This document shows positions 25,224 to 32,874 of a stretch of DNA of 64,000 nt, piece by piece. The notes beneath the pieces are model-generated. The model worked only from the letters and a program-made list of their open reading frames with translations, had not been told where the DNA came from and ran no database searches. Source of the stretch: Bradyrhizobium sp. Ai1a-2 (GTDB lineage Bacteria > Pseudomonadota > Alphaproteobacteria > Rhizobiales > Xanthobacteraceae); the NCBI RefSeq assembly GCF_000426245.1, contig NZ_AUEZ01000045.1:1-64000 (forward strand), read 5' to 3'. The first letter of the stretch is position 1; every line of letters begins with the position of its first letter. The translations under genes and the position numbers were made by a program.

Positions 25224-26434
25224 CGACCCCACACCTTCTTAAGAAGTTGCGCGATTTCGGCATTGACCGCGTCGACTGATTCCAACGCGCGGTCGTAAGC
25301 GCCCCGCCCTACCGCGCCGCGCTCCAGCTCATAAAGTGATTGCTTGGTGAGGCCAGCATTGGCGATTGCAGTCGATTTCCAAACAGTGGCCTGGAGCACA
25401 TCCGATCCAAAGAGATTACGAAGGAGGGCCACGATTTGAGCTTCGGGCACGTCGTTGGGATCGTGACGCGTGATGACGTACCGGATGAAGTCGTGGTCGA
25501 GTCGCCCGCCGGCTTCCTCGATGACGGACATGAGATCCGACGTCATGAGGAGAAATTGGCTCATGGATGCGACATCGACCATCTGCGGATGGATGGTCAC
25601 GAGCATCGCGGTGGCCGCGTTTAGCGCGCCCATGGTCAGGTAACCAAGTTGGGGTGGGCAGTCGATAACGACGACATCGTAGTCGTCGGCAACCTGGTCG
25701 ATGGCGCTGGCGACTCGGCGAAAGAACAGGTCGTGTCCGCGTTCACGCCGCTCGATCATTGCGCGAGGCGTGTGGTGCTCGAACTCCATCAGCTCAAGAT
25801 TGCCCGGAACAAGACCTATCCCGTCAAAGTAGGTCGGCCGGACGATGTCGCGCATCGGCCGGCGGTGCTCGTCATACCGGATGGCACCGTAGAGAGTTTC
25901 ATTCGCCCCAATATCAAACTCGGGCTGGTACCCGAACATCGCGGAGAGCGACGCTTGCGGATCGAGGTCAATGGCAAGGACCCGAAAGCCGGCAAGGGCG
26001 AGGTATTGGGAAAAATACAATGCCGTCGTCGTCTTGGCGGACCCGCCCTTGAAGTTGGCGACGGTGATAATTTGGAGCTTGTCGCCCGGCTGGCGGCGCG
26101 GGAGAAATTCCGACGCTTCTCGGGGCCGCGCCGTGGCTAGATACGCGCGCAGCTCATGAATCTGAGCCAGGGTATAGGATCGGCGGCCCCCAAGTCCGGT
26201 CGCTGGGGTCGGTCCAAGTCCGTCGAGGGAGAGCTGTCTGAGATAACCATCGGAGACGCGGACAATTCGCGCAACCTCCCCTGAGGAGAACGAGCGGAGA
26301 GACTTACTGGCTGAAGGCGGGAAAAGCGTTGTCGCCAGCGAGCGAAGCTGGCCGGAAAGGATGCCGGCGTGCCGGGTGATCCGGGCAGACGCAGTCTCGC
26401 TCATGGTAAGTGAATCTTCCGCTAAGCTCGGCAT
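25220..26434 (-). CDS. repA: RepA (ParA-type) partition ATPase of repABC
   Basis: 404 residues from ATG 26,434, preceded by GAGAAAG. An ATG at 26,404 (MSETASARITRHAGILSGQL) is an alternative start. The N-terminal HTH region (SSGEVARIVRVSDGYLRQLS) lets RepA repress the operon. The ATPase motifs are TVANFKGGSAKTTTALYFSQ (Walker A), AIDLDPQASLSAMFG and VVIDCPPQLGYLTMGAL. It is the first gene of repABC, and the upstream region holds three parS sites. It is much longer than the solo ParA at 18,226 and belongs to the chromosome-partition-like group of secondary replicons. Confidence 0.95.
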   Translation of the reverse strand: MPSLAEDSLTMSETASARITRHAGILSGQLRSLATTLFPPSASKSLRSFSSGEVARIVRVSDGYLRQLSLDGLGPTPATGLGGRRSYTLAQIHELRAYLATARPREASEFLPRRQPGDKLQIITVANFKGGSAKTTTALYFSQYLALAGFRVLAIDLDPQASLSAMFGYQPEFDIGANETLYGAIRYDEHRRPMRDIVRPTYFDGIGLVPGNLELMEFEHHTPRAMIERRERGHDLFFRRVASAIDQVADDYDVVVIDCPPQLGYLTMGALNAATAMLVTIHPQMVDVASMSQFLLMTSDLMSVIEEAGGRLDHDFIRYVITRHDPNDVPEAQIVALLRNLFGSDVLQATVWKSTAIANAGLTKQSLYELERGAVGRGAYDRALESVDAVNAEIAQLLKKVWGR

Positions 26435-26596
26435 TTGCTTTCTCAAGACGGTTTCCGCGCGTCAGACGCCTAATCACCGTCTTGAGAGATGGCCACGATT
26501 CTATGATTTGAGCAAGAATTAAAGGGTTAACGAGTTGTTAACGCCCAATGGCGCGCTGCCCACAAGCAATGGCGTCTTTCGGTGCATCGTGCGGCT

Positions 26597-26612
26597 GTTG
26601 TCAGCTGACAAC
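26597..26612. repeat. parS site 2 (upstream of repA)
   Basis: GTTGTCAGCTGACAAC, identical to the site in repB, about 160 bases before the repA start. A short palindromic GTTAAC-type stretch near 26,525-26,542 lies between. Confidence 0.9.
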
Positions 26613-27703
26613 AAAGCCTCCAGTGACTGGGCGGAACTCTACTTTAGCATGAGTCGGCGCCCCCCGCTCCCGCCGCTGCTTCGAAAGGTGCAGCCTTGTG
26701 CATCGTCTCAATCAAAGAGACCCTCCCGCGCAGCTCCCGCAAAGTGCTCCGAACCGTCCCCCTCCCCCACTCTTGCCAGCGCGGGCCGCCGCGACACTAT
26801 TCACCGCGGATGATGTGATGGCACGCTGCATCCAGCCCCCGTCAACCCCGCTTCAGCCGCCTCGTCAGCGACACCGGCCTTTCAGCGCCCACGTTGGACG
26901 GGCGAAGAGTCGGCAACGTCGGCTCACTATTCCCGAGCCGTCGCAGATGAATCGAGGGCTTCCCCGCCTACTGTACCGCCGCCAGGCAAACACGCTGTCG
27001 ACGCTTCGGTCCGGATCTGCTGGACAAGCCCCGCCCGGCGCGCGGCGAGCGGATATTCGAGGCAGTCCTCCTTGGTATTAAAATACCATTCCTTGGTATT
27101 AAAATACCATAGTCGCCGAAGTCTCCCAAATCCACGACGCTGGATAAACGCCTCTTGCAACGGGGACTTTCCGCAGCGGCGCCGCGTTCCCGCGTGCCGC
27201 CAACGGCGGGTCCTGGGTGCCATCCCGTTCGCGACCGCGACCGGATAGGCGACCTGGACTCGGTTCGCCACCTCGGCCGCGCACGACCAAGCAGCAGAGA
27301 ACGGTCTCGCCCGGCTCAATTGTAATGGCAGTGACTTGGCCCGGCTTCGGACAGCCGGCCGAGGCGACGTCCGTCGCCAAGCTTGAGATGCGCTTGGTTC
27401 GGCGCATTCGCACGCAGGGGCGCGGCATCGCTGGAGTTCGGGATGGGGCCATCACATGCGACATTGGGATGACCCGGTCGAGGGGTGAATCGACCTCGCG
27501 GCGGACTGTCCTAATCGAGTTCAAGAAGACGAGGCGCCCAGTGCCGAAGGCCAGCCGCTCCTTTGGATAGTAAGCAGCAAAGCAGCCGCACCGAGCCTTG
27601 GCCCGATGGGAGATCCGCTGAGATCCGAGCTGCGAGCCACTCCAACATAGCGACATCGGACGGGCGGAACTCTTGCCAGATAACAGCGCCCCGGGAAGAG
27701 GTT
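26613..27703. other. 1.1-kb region upstream of repABC without a clear gene
   Basis: Open frames exist on both strands but none gives a protein I recognise. The only clear structure is the 21-bp tandem repeat at 27,069-27,110. The stretch 27,200-27,560 could be the worn remains of a gene, but I cannot name it. Confidence 0.4.
27069..27110. repeat. Two exact 21-bp tandem repeats, each holding a palindrome
   Basis: The unit occurs at 27,069-27,089 and 27,090-27,110. Each contains TGGTATT-AA-AATACCA, a 16-bp inverted repeat, so the palindromes are two helical turns apart on one DNA face. This looks like a cooperative repressor or initiator site. Confidence 0.7.
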
Positions 27704-27719
27704 GTTGTCAGCTGACAAC
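27704..27719. repeat. parS site 3
   Basis: GTTGTCAGCTGACAAC, identical to the other copies, 36 bases (start to start) from site 4. Confidence 0.9.
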
Positions 27720-27739
27720 AGGGGGCTTGCCTGGGAGAT

Positions 27740-27755
27740 GTTGTCAGCTGACAAC
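27740..27755. repeat. parS site 4
   Basis: GTTGTCAGCTGACAAC. Together with site 3 it forms a close pair about 1.3 kb upstream of repA, probably the main centromere loading spot. Confidence 0.9.
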
Positions 27756-27844
27756 ATCTCCCTGTTGCGCTGGCTCCCAATGCCAATCAGCACAGGCTCG
27801 CGGGAAGCACCAAAGAGGAGGGGGGCATTCATAGAATGCTAACC

Positions 27845-28118
27845 TTAAAAATTCGGCCTCGGACGAGTTTCGCGCCAAGCTTCGAGATAGGCGAGGTCAG
27901 AGGCCCGGGTAGGCGAGGTCAGAGGCCCGCGCCCGCAGACTATTCTCGCCATGCCCTCGCGCGCGAGGTGCTTCAGCGTTTCGACGTCGTCGTCGGTCAG
28001 GAGCGCGGCGAGCCGGTCACGCCGTTCCATCGGCAGGATCGCCGAGAGCGTATCGAGCCGCAGCGCCCGCCGGGTTTCGGGGTCGGAGATCAGCGGGGCG
28101 GGAGGTGATGTCGTCCAT
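27845..28118 (-). pseudogene. N-terminal fragment of a site-specific (tyrosine) integrase
   Basis: The translation APLISDPETRRALRLDTLSA, then DRLAALLTDDDVETLKHLAR and ASDLAYLEAW, is the N-terminal DNA-binding part of plasmid tyrosine recombinases of rhizobia. The likely ATG at 28,118 (MDDITS) is out of frame with this sequence, so a shift lies within the first ten codons. A 22-base direct duplication (27,888-27,929) falls in the SDLAYLEAW segment, and the frame stops at 27,845 with no catalytic domain. It is clearly a decayed fragment. The upstream gene ends 14 bases before the ATG. Confidence 0.65.
27888..27929. repeat. Direct duplication, 20 identical bases at a 22-base period
   Basis: TAGGCGAGGTCAGAGGCCCG at 27,888-27,907 and again at 27,910-27,929, inside the integrase fragment. 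The 22-base length would shift the frame, so it is a likely inactivating event. Confidence 0.8.
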
Positions 28119-28131
28119 CGGCGTTGCTCAG

Positions 28132-29223
28132 TCAGAAGCCGTAAGTTCGATCCGCCCAGCGCAGCAGCACGCGGGCGTCGGGGTCGGGCAGGCGCACGCG
28201 CTGCGCCTTCAGGCCTTGCGCAATCGCCAGCCCGACGTCGGGATCGACCCAGTGGCCGTGGATCATCAGGAAGAACCAGCCGAAGGGCAGGCCGATCTCG
28301 CGGTCCACGTCCTCGATCCGGTCCATCAGGATATGAATGGACGCATCCTTTGGCGGCGCGAGGCGCTCGGCCAGCGGCTGCAGCGGCCGGGGGACAAAGC
28401 CGACTTCGCGCTCTCCCTTGTGCGTATAATCGCGGACATCGAGCGCCCAATGTTCGAAGACGCGATGCGGCCTGGCGCTCGAGTCCTCCCAGTCCCGAAA
28501 GAACCGTAACTCCCGAGGCACGTAGTCGAACCAATCCGGGGCCGCCTCAAGAAACGGGGTTTCGCGCGTCCCCCAAGGTCCGACTTCGCGAATGACACGC
28601 CCCTCCATCTCGGGCCGCTTGGCTTCGCGTTTCTCGCGTTCGATGCGGCCGCAACGATCGAGAAAACTGCGAACGTGGATCACCGCGCCGCCGGCTCGAC
28701 CGAGGAGGCGATAGACCGGACCGGCCAGGCGATCCGACTGAGGCGGCTGATCGGTGCGGGGCCAGCTCGGATCGAGCAGTTCCTCTTGGCCAAACGGGCG
28801 GTAGTTCGGATTGACGATCGGGCCGGCTCGCCATTCGATTTCTCGCCCGAGCGCGATCTGAACATAGTCGGCTGCGCCTGGCCCGGTCGGCGCGAAGACA
28901 AACGCGCTGGTGCCGCGCCACTCGGTGATCTGCAGGTCCGTCTCTTTCAGGCGGCGCCAAAGCGCATCAATAGCGCCGCCGTCCTTGGCGAGCTCCGCCG
29001 TCATCCAGGGCCGCAGTTCGCCAATCCGCGTGCCATCCGGTCGAATTACCGAACGGGTGTCGCGCCAGTAGTCATCGTCGATCCGCGCGGCGCTGAACTG
29101 AAAGCCTGGGAAGGCGTGGGCGAGGGCTGGGACGAGGTCGTCATCGGCCGAGGCCGGATCGAGGTCTGTGAGGACGGTCTCGATGGAACCAGCGTCAGGG
29201 AGACGGAGAGGGGAGGCGTTCAT
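28132..29223 (-). CDS. Conserved hypothetical protein, 363 residues
   Basis: Starts MNASPLRLPDAGSIETVLTD at 29,223. I recognise no domain. It is soluble and acidic, with well-ordered mixed composition (for example DYVPRELRFFRDWEDSSA and MIHGHWVDPDVGLAIAQGL), and its codon use matches its neighbours, so it is surely a gene. Its place immediately before an integrase on the same strand suggests it travelled with an integrase module. The function is unknown. Confidence 0.7.
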   Translation of the reverse strand: MNASPLRLPDAGSIETVLTDLDPASADDDLVPALAHAFPGFQFSAARIDDDYWRDTRSVIRPDGTRIGELRPWMTAELAKDGGAIDALWRRLKETDLQITEWRGTSAFVFAPTGPGAADYVQIALGREIEWRAGPIVNPNYRPFGQEELLDPSWPRTDQPPQSDRLAGPVYRLLGRAGGAVIHVRSFLDRCGRIEREKREAKRPEMEGRVIREVGPWGTRETPFLEAAPDWFDYVPRELRFFRDWEDSSARPHRVFEHWALDVRDYTHKGEREVGFVPRPLQPLAERLAPPKDASIHILMDRIEDVDREIGLPFGWFFLMIHGHWVDPDVGLAIAQGLKAQRVRLPDPDARVLLRWADRTYGF

Positions 29224-29402
29224 TGACTATTAACCATAAAAGCCACCTCACACGCCGCGAGGGCCGCGCGCTTTAGCGGGATTGCCGGGATTTCCGTGGC
29301 GCGCGATCGGCAGACTGCGCCCCGTCGCCCCGAGCGGGGGCCGAATCGGCGGCCGCCCAGGACCTTGTTGGCCTGCCAATGGCGCAACCGGCCCTTCCTT
29401 CT

Positions 29403-29432
29403 GTGTATCCGAGGTGATATATACGGATACAC
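29403..29432. promoter_or_regulatory. Inverted repeat upstream of vapBC, likely operator
   Basis: GTGTATCCG-N12-CGGATACAC, perfect 9-base arms, 22 bases before the vapB start. VapB-type antitoxins repress their operon through such inverted repeats. Confidence 0.7.
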
Positions 29433-29454
29433 GCTACGATCTAGAGGAATGCGC

Positions 29455-29700
29455 ATGGCTTTCCACATCAAGAACCCGGAGACCGATGCGCTGGCACGCA
29501 AGGTGGCGGCGCTGAAAAAACTCGGCCTCACCGAAGCCGTGCACGCCGCACTCGCCCATGAGCTCGAGCGCGAGCAGGGCAAGCCGTCTTTGGTCGACCT
29601 CGGCGTCCAGTTCTGCCGGGATCTGCGCGCCAAGGGCAATCCGGAGCAGGGCCAGCCCGCCGACAAGGCGTTCCGCGACAGCCTGTATGAGGACAGCTGA
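29455..29700 (+). CDS. vapB: VapB/PSK-type antitoxin
   Basis: 81 residues from ATG 29,455 (MAFHIKNPETDALARKVAAL), preferred over ATG 29,449 because GAGGA lies six bases ahead. The N-terminal DNA-binding part (MAFHIKNPETDALARKVA then KKLGLTEAVHAALAHELER) fits the Rv0623/PSK-type transcription-factor antitoxins of VapBC pairs. The C-terminal tail should bind the toxin. The stop TGA shares its A with the vapC start. Autoregulation through the repeat at 29,403-29,432 is likely. Confidence 0.85.
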   Translation: MAFHIKNPETDALARKVAALKKLGLTEAVHAALAHELEREQGKPSLVDLGVQFCRDLRAKGNPEQGQPADKAFRDSLYEDS

Positions 29701-30095
29701 TGTTCATCGACGCCTCGGCGCTGACTGCGTTGTTGACCGACGAGAACGAGGCGCGTGAGCTTTTGGCCCGCCTGCAGCAGACCGGAACGCGTCTGACCTC
29801 GCCGCTGGCGGTGTGGGAGGCGGCGGTCGCGGTGGCGCGCGTGTTGAGACTTTCGGTCAGCGCCGCCGCCGAGGCGGTCGAAGACTATCTCGCGCTGATG
29901 GAGATCGCCGTGGTCGCGGTGCCGCCGGAGACGGCACGGATCGCGCTCGACGCCTTCGACCGGTTCGGCAAGGGCCGGCATCCGGCGAGCCTCAATTTCG
30001 GGGACTGCTTTGCCTATGCCTGTGCCCGGCATCTGGGCCAGCCCTTGATGTTCAAGGGCAGCGACTTTCCGCAGACCGACATCGCGGCCGCCTGA
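29700..30095 (+). CDS. vapC: VapC PIN-domain ribonuclease toxin
   Basis: 131 residues. The PIN-domain acidic residues are in place: MFIDASAL (D4), TDENEARELL (E near 16), and FGDCFAYACARHLGQPLMFK with the conserved aspartate, then GSDFPQTDI near the end. VapC cleaves RNA (often initiator tRNA or rRNA) when free of VapB, and stabilises plasmids by post-segregational killing. It is coupled to vapB by a one-base overlap. No damage is seen, so the pair is probably active. Confidence 0.92.
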   Translation: MFIDASALTALLTDENEARELLARLQQTGTRLTSPLAVWEAAVAVARVLRLSVSAAAEAVEDYLALMEIAVVAVPPETARIALDAFDRFGKGRHPASLNFGDCFAYACARHLGQPLMFKGSDFPQTDIAAA

Positions 30096-30263
30096 GGCAG
30101 CCGCCAGGCTGTCCCTGCAACCGGAAGGGCAGGGGACTTTGTCTTCCGGAAGGGCAAAGCGCCTCAGCATGGCGGGCTCGCAGGCCGATCTGGTGCCCAG
30201 ATGATGCGACGTCCGGGGGCTCCCAGAACTCAGAATCACCGATTTGCGCCGTGACGTCCAACG

Positions 30264-30290
30264 CTATCGATAAGGGCTGGTTATCGATAG
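30264..30290. promoter_or_regulatory. Inverted repeat before the interrupted RHE_PE00001 gene
   Basis: CTATCGATAA-N7-TTATCGATAG, perfect 10-base arms, 28 bases before ATG 30,319. It could be the operator of that gene, whose C-terminus is HTH-like, or a site of the upstream vapBC region. Confidence 0.55.
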
Positions 30291-30318
30291 TGAGAGCTGG
30301 CCGGAAACATGCCTCGCT

Positions 30319-30439
30319 ATGACGGAATCCAAAGCTGTGTTAGCTTCCGTTTCGTCGTTTCCTGTTAAGGTTATCAAGACCTTGTCGCCCAGCTACAAAA
30401 TCCCCGATCCGCTGCCCTGGGCCCAGCTCGCTGTCGCGC
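30319..30439 (+). pseudogene. 5' part of a RHE_PE00001-family gene, cut by the transposon
   Basis: The frame from ATG 30,319 reads MTESKAVLASVSSFPVKVIK, then YKIPDPLPWAQLAVAL, and runs into the transposon end at 30,440. The words PDPLPWAQLAVAL continue directly into ATAEDALARLDERL at 35,514 and after. The same order and length (LPW...LARAEDAVARLDERL) occurs unbroken in the homologue at 30,623. Joining base 30,439 to 35,516 restores one open frame. The rest of the gene is 35,514-36,606. Confidence 0.85.
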
Positions 30440-30464
30440 TGTCGCTTTCCGTTAGCGATTTCAA
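30440..30464 (+). repeat. Left terminal inverted repeat of the tniABQ transposon
   Basis: Begins TGTCGCTTTCCGTTAGCGAT and pairs with 35,489-35,513. A second related site, TTTCTGCTTACGATTTCAG, lies at 30,498-30,516. Confidence 0.85.
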
Positions 30465-30622
30465 TTTGAAACGCTTAGCGGCAAATCGACACTTGTGTTT
30501 CTGCTTACGATTTCAGCGGGCGTCCGGCAACGCTTTGATCCAGCCGGCATTTCAACCCCGGTCCTTGGAATGTTCGGAAAGACCGTCATGAGCGACGCTC
30601 GCGCCCCCAACCCGGCCTTTCG

Positions 30623-31747
30623 ATGCCTCCCTTGAGCGCCCACCTTCCCGATCCACTGCCGTGGCGCGAGCTCTCACGGCCGCTCGCGCGGGCCGAAGAC
30701 GCGGTAGCGCGGCTGGACGAACGGCTGCGAACGAGCCCGATCCGCGACGGCTGGATCGCCCGAACTCACTTTGCAGATGCCGCCGCCGCACTGTGGCTTG
30801 AGGGCGAGCTCGTCCATCTCGAAGACCTCGTGCTGCACGACGCCGGAATGGACATCCGCGCGCCCACCCACGAGCTGATCCGCGCGCACATGGTGTTGCG
30901 CGCGCGCCGGCGCATCACCGACGCCGCGCCCGGCTGGGCGCTGTCGCCGGCCGGCCTTGATGCACTGCGGGGCAGGGCAGGGGAGGCGGACGCAACGCGT
31001 CACGACGTCGAAGAATCCGAGCCTGTCGACGGCGAAGACGACGCATTCGATCCGCCGATCGCCAAGGGCGAGGATTTTTCTGCGCTGTTCGCGTCGATCG
31101 ATGCGGCGATCGCCAAGACCGAGGACGTCCTCGCCGGCGCAGGGCGCGAGCTTCCGCAGCCCGCGGCAGAGCGGGACCCGCTGATCTACGACCTCGACTG
31201 GGATGAGGACGCGCGCCTCGGCGAATGGCGCGCGACCGTCGACCGCACCCGCGAGCTGCCTCCCACTTTGGCGGCCGCCGTCGTCGCCGAGGCCTGGAGC
31301 GCGATCGACCCGCTGCCGCGCGCAACCGGCGTCGGCCGGCTACTCAGCGCCGCGCTGCTGCGCGAGCGCGGAAAAACCCGCACGCACCTGCCGTGCCTCA
31401 CCGAGGGCGCGAAGGCCGTCCCGCGCGAGCGGCGTCGAAGCCGCGACGCCTCCACGCGCCTCGTCGCTGAGCTCGAGGCGATCGCCGCGGCGGCCGACGA
31501 GGGCCTGAAGCAGCACGACCGCTGGCTCCTCGCCCGCTCGTTGCTCATCCGAAAACTCGACGGCCGACGCTCCACCTCCCGGCTGCCGGAGTTGATCGAA
31601 TATGTAATCTCGCGGCCGCTGGTCTCGGCCGGCATGATCGCCAAAGTGCTCGACATAACGCCCCGCGCCGCTCAGAACCTGGTGGCCGAACTGGACTTGC
31701 GCGAGGCGACGGGCCGCGGACGATATAGGGCTTGGGGCGTCTTGTAA
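30623..31747 (+). CDS. RHE_PE00001-family protein (DUF1612 plus HTH) carried inside the transposon
   Basis: 374 residues, intact: LPDPLPWRELSRPLARAEDA near the start, LEGELVHLEDLVLHDAGMDI, DPLIYDLDWDEDARLGEW in the middle, and a C-terminal helix-turn-helix (SAGMIAKVLDITPRAAQNLV). The family is frequent on rhizobial plasmids and of unknown function. The HTH suggests DNA binding. It is the same family as the gene the transposon interrupts: over the last 60 residues 44 are identical to the target copy by my count. It is therefore not a simple duplication but a diverged homologue. Its 3' end overlaps the convergent tniQ frame by 76 bases. Confidence 0.9.
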   Translation: MPPLSAHLPDPLPWRELSRPLARAEDAVARLDERLRTSPIRDGWIARTHFADAAAALWLEGELVHLEDLVLHDAGMDIRAPTHELIRAHMVLRARRRITDAAPGWALSPAGLDALRGRAGEADATRHDVEESEPVDGEDDAFDPPIAKGEDFSALFASIDAAIAKTEDVLAGAGRELPQPAAERDPLIYDLDWDEDARLGEWRATVDRTRELPPTLAAAVVAEAWSAIDPLPRATGVGRLLSAALLRERGKTRTHLPCLTEGAKAVPRERRRSRDASTRLVAELEAIAAAADEGLKQHDRWLLARSLLIRKLDGRRSTSRLPELIEYVISRPLVSAGMIAKVLDITPRAAQNLVAELDLREATGRGRYRAWGVL

Positions 31748-32874
31748 GCGCGCCAAGCCTGCGCTCGCGCAGGCGATCCCGCGAGGCGAACGCCGCCGTG
31801 ACGCGCACACTCGAGGTCGGTGGGCACCTCCGATCGGGCTGCCAAGCTATTGTGCAGGCCACCGCCCCGATGCTTTGAGCGCGCCCCGTCGCCAACGGCG
31901 CGAGTATAGGCTGCCAGCAACGCAGCGAGATCGAGGCCCGGTGGCTGCGCCCGCGCAAACCGTGGCGCTCTCTGACGCTCGTCGATGAAATCCGCGAAAC
32001 GCGTGATCAACCCGTCACGACCGCCTGCGGCCAGGGTTGCTCGACGGCGCCGGCCGACGGCCGCGTCCCCAGCGGCCATGAGGGCATTGTCGGCCCGTTG
32101 CGCGAGCAGCTCGAAGCAACGAATGCGCGACGACACCGGCAGGTTGGCGAGCGGCCGGCCTGAGCCTACGCCGGCCACGTCGGGCGCCCGCAGAAGGCGT
32201 GCGACCCATTCGTGGATCGTCGACGAACTCTTGGCGATTTCCGCCTTGCAGATATCGTCGATCGACCGTTCCAGCCGCCGCGCCCCCGCTGTGACCGATC
32301 TCTTCACGCCGCCGCGCAAGTCGAAACCGCAGCGCACGCAGACATATTGCGGGATCAGGTCCGTCTGAGCGAACGGCGCTATTCCGCTGCGGCAGGCGGG
32401 ACATCGGTCCCGCAGGCCGCAGCCATGCGCAAAACAGGAGATCCGCGACGCGAGCCGCCACGACCGCCGGAAATAGGGCGCTCGATCGTCGGCGAGACAC
32501 AAAGCGCAATACTGCATCCAGCTCGAATGGCTCCGGCGCGCGGTCTCGCGCAAGGGCAGCCAAAGCGGCGCCAACGCCTCGTCCGTCATCGCCATCGCCG
32601 AGATCACCTCCGGCGCAACGCCCGTCCGAACGCCGAGCCAGGCCGCGAGGTCATGGGGAAGCCGCAGATCGAGGCGGGGCGACCACATCCCGCCGCCAAG
32701 CCCGAGCACACCGGCGAAAGTCCGCGGCGCGATGCCATTCGCGATCGCGAGGCGATGGAGCCAGCTCGACAACAATTCGTCGGGCTGCGGGTCGACCACC
32801 GCCGGCCACCGCTCGCCAACGACATCGGCGTACCTTTCGCGGATCGCGATGGCAAACCCGGTTTCGCCGCTCAC
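31672..32874 (-). CDS. tniQ: TniQ-family target-selection protein
   Basis: 400 residues starting MSGETGFAIAIRERYADVVG with ATGA overlap to tniB. The TniQ zinc-finger part is evident: HSSWMQYCALCLADDRAPYF, then FAHGCGLRDRCPACRSG and YVCVRCGFDLR, plus the earlier ELLSSWLHRLAIANGI typical of the family. In Tn7-like systems TniQ/TnsD proteins recognise the attachment site and recruit the transposase. The last 25 codons are antisense to the end of the carried RHE_PE00001 gene, so the natural C-terminus may be altered or simply overlap. Confidence 0.85.
   Translation of the reverse strand: MSGETGFAIAIRERYADVVGERWPAVVDPQPDELLSSWLHRLAIANGIAPRTFAGVLGLGGGMWSPRLDLRLPHDLAAWLGVRTGVAPEVISAMAMTDEALAPLWLPLRETARRSHSSWMQYCALCLADDRAPYFRRSWRLASRISCFAHGCGLRDRCPACRSGIAPFAQTDLIPQYVCVRCGFDLRGGVKRSVTAGARRLERSIDDICKAEIAKSSSTIHEWVARLLRAPDVAGVGSGRPLANLPVSSRIRCFELLAQRADNALMAAGDAAVGRRRRATLAAGGRDGLITRFADFIDERQRAPRFARAQPPGLDLAALLAAYTRAVGDGARSKHRGGGLHNSLAARSEVPTDLECARHGGVRLAGSPARAQAWRAYKTPQALYRPRPVASRKSSSATRF

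Noticed and set aside
27099..27656. A 185-codon minus-strand frame upstream of repABC
   Set aside because: A stretch looks faintly protein-like, but I could match it to no family, and start and end look random. Left as unassigned.
27704..27755. The paired palindromes as a CRISPR or iteron array
   Set aside because: Only two close copies, and they match the known RepB parS consensus found elsewhere in the operon.
29220..30239. A 339-codon minus-strand frame
   Set aside because: Antisense to vapBC, which has clear PIN and antitoxin sequence and good start signals.
30432..30447. TGTCGCGC next to TGTCGCTT as a possible target duplication of the tniABQ element
   Set aside because: The repeat is on one side only and has no partner at the right end, so it is chance similarity in GC-rich DNA.
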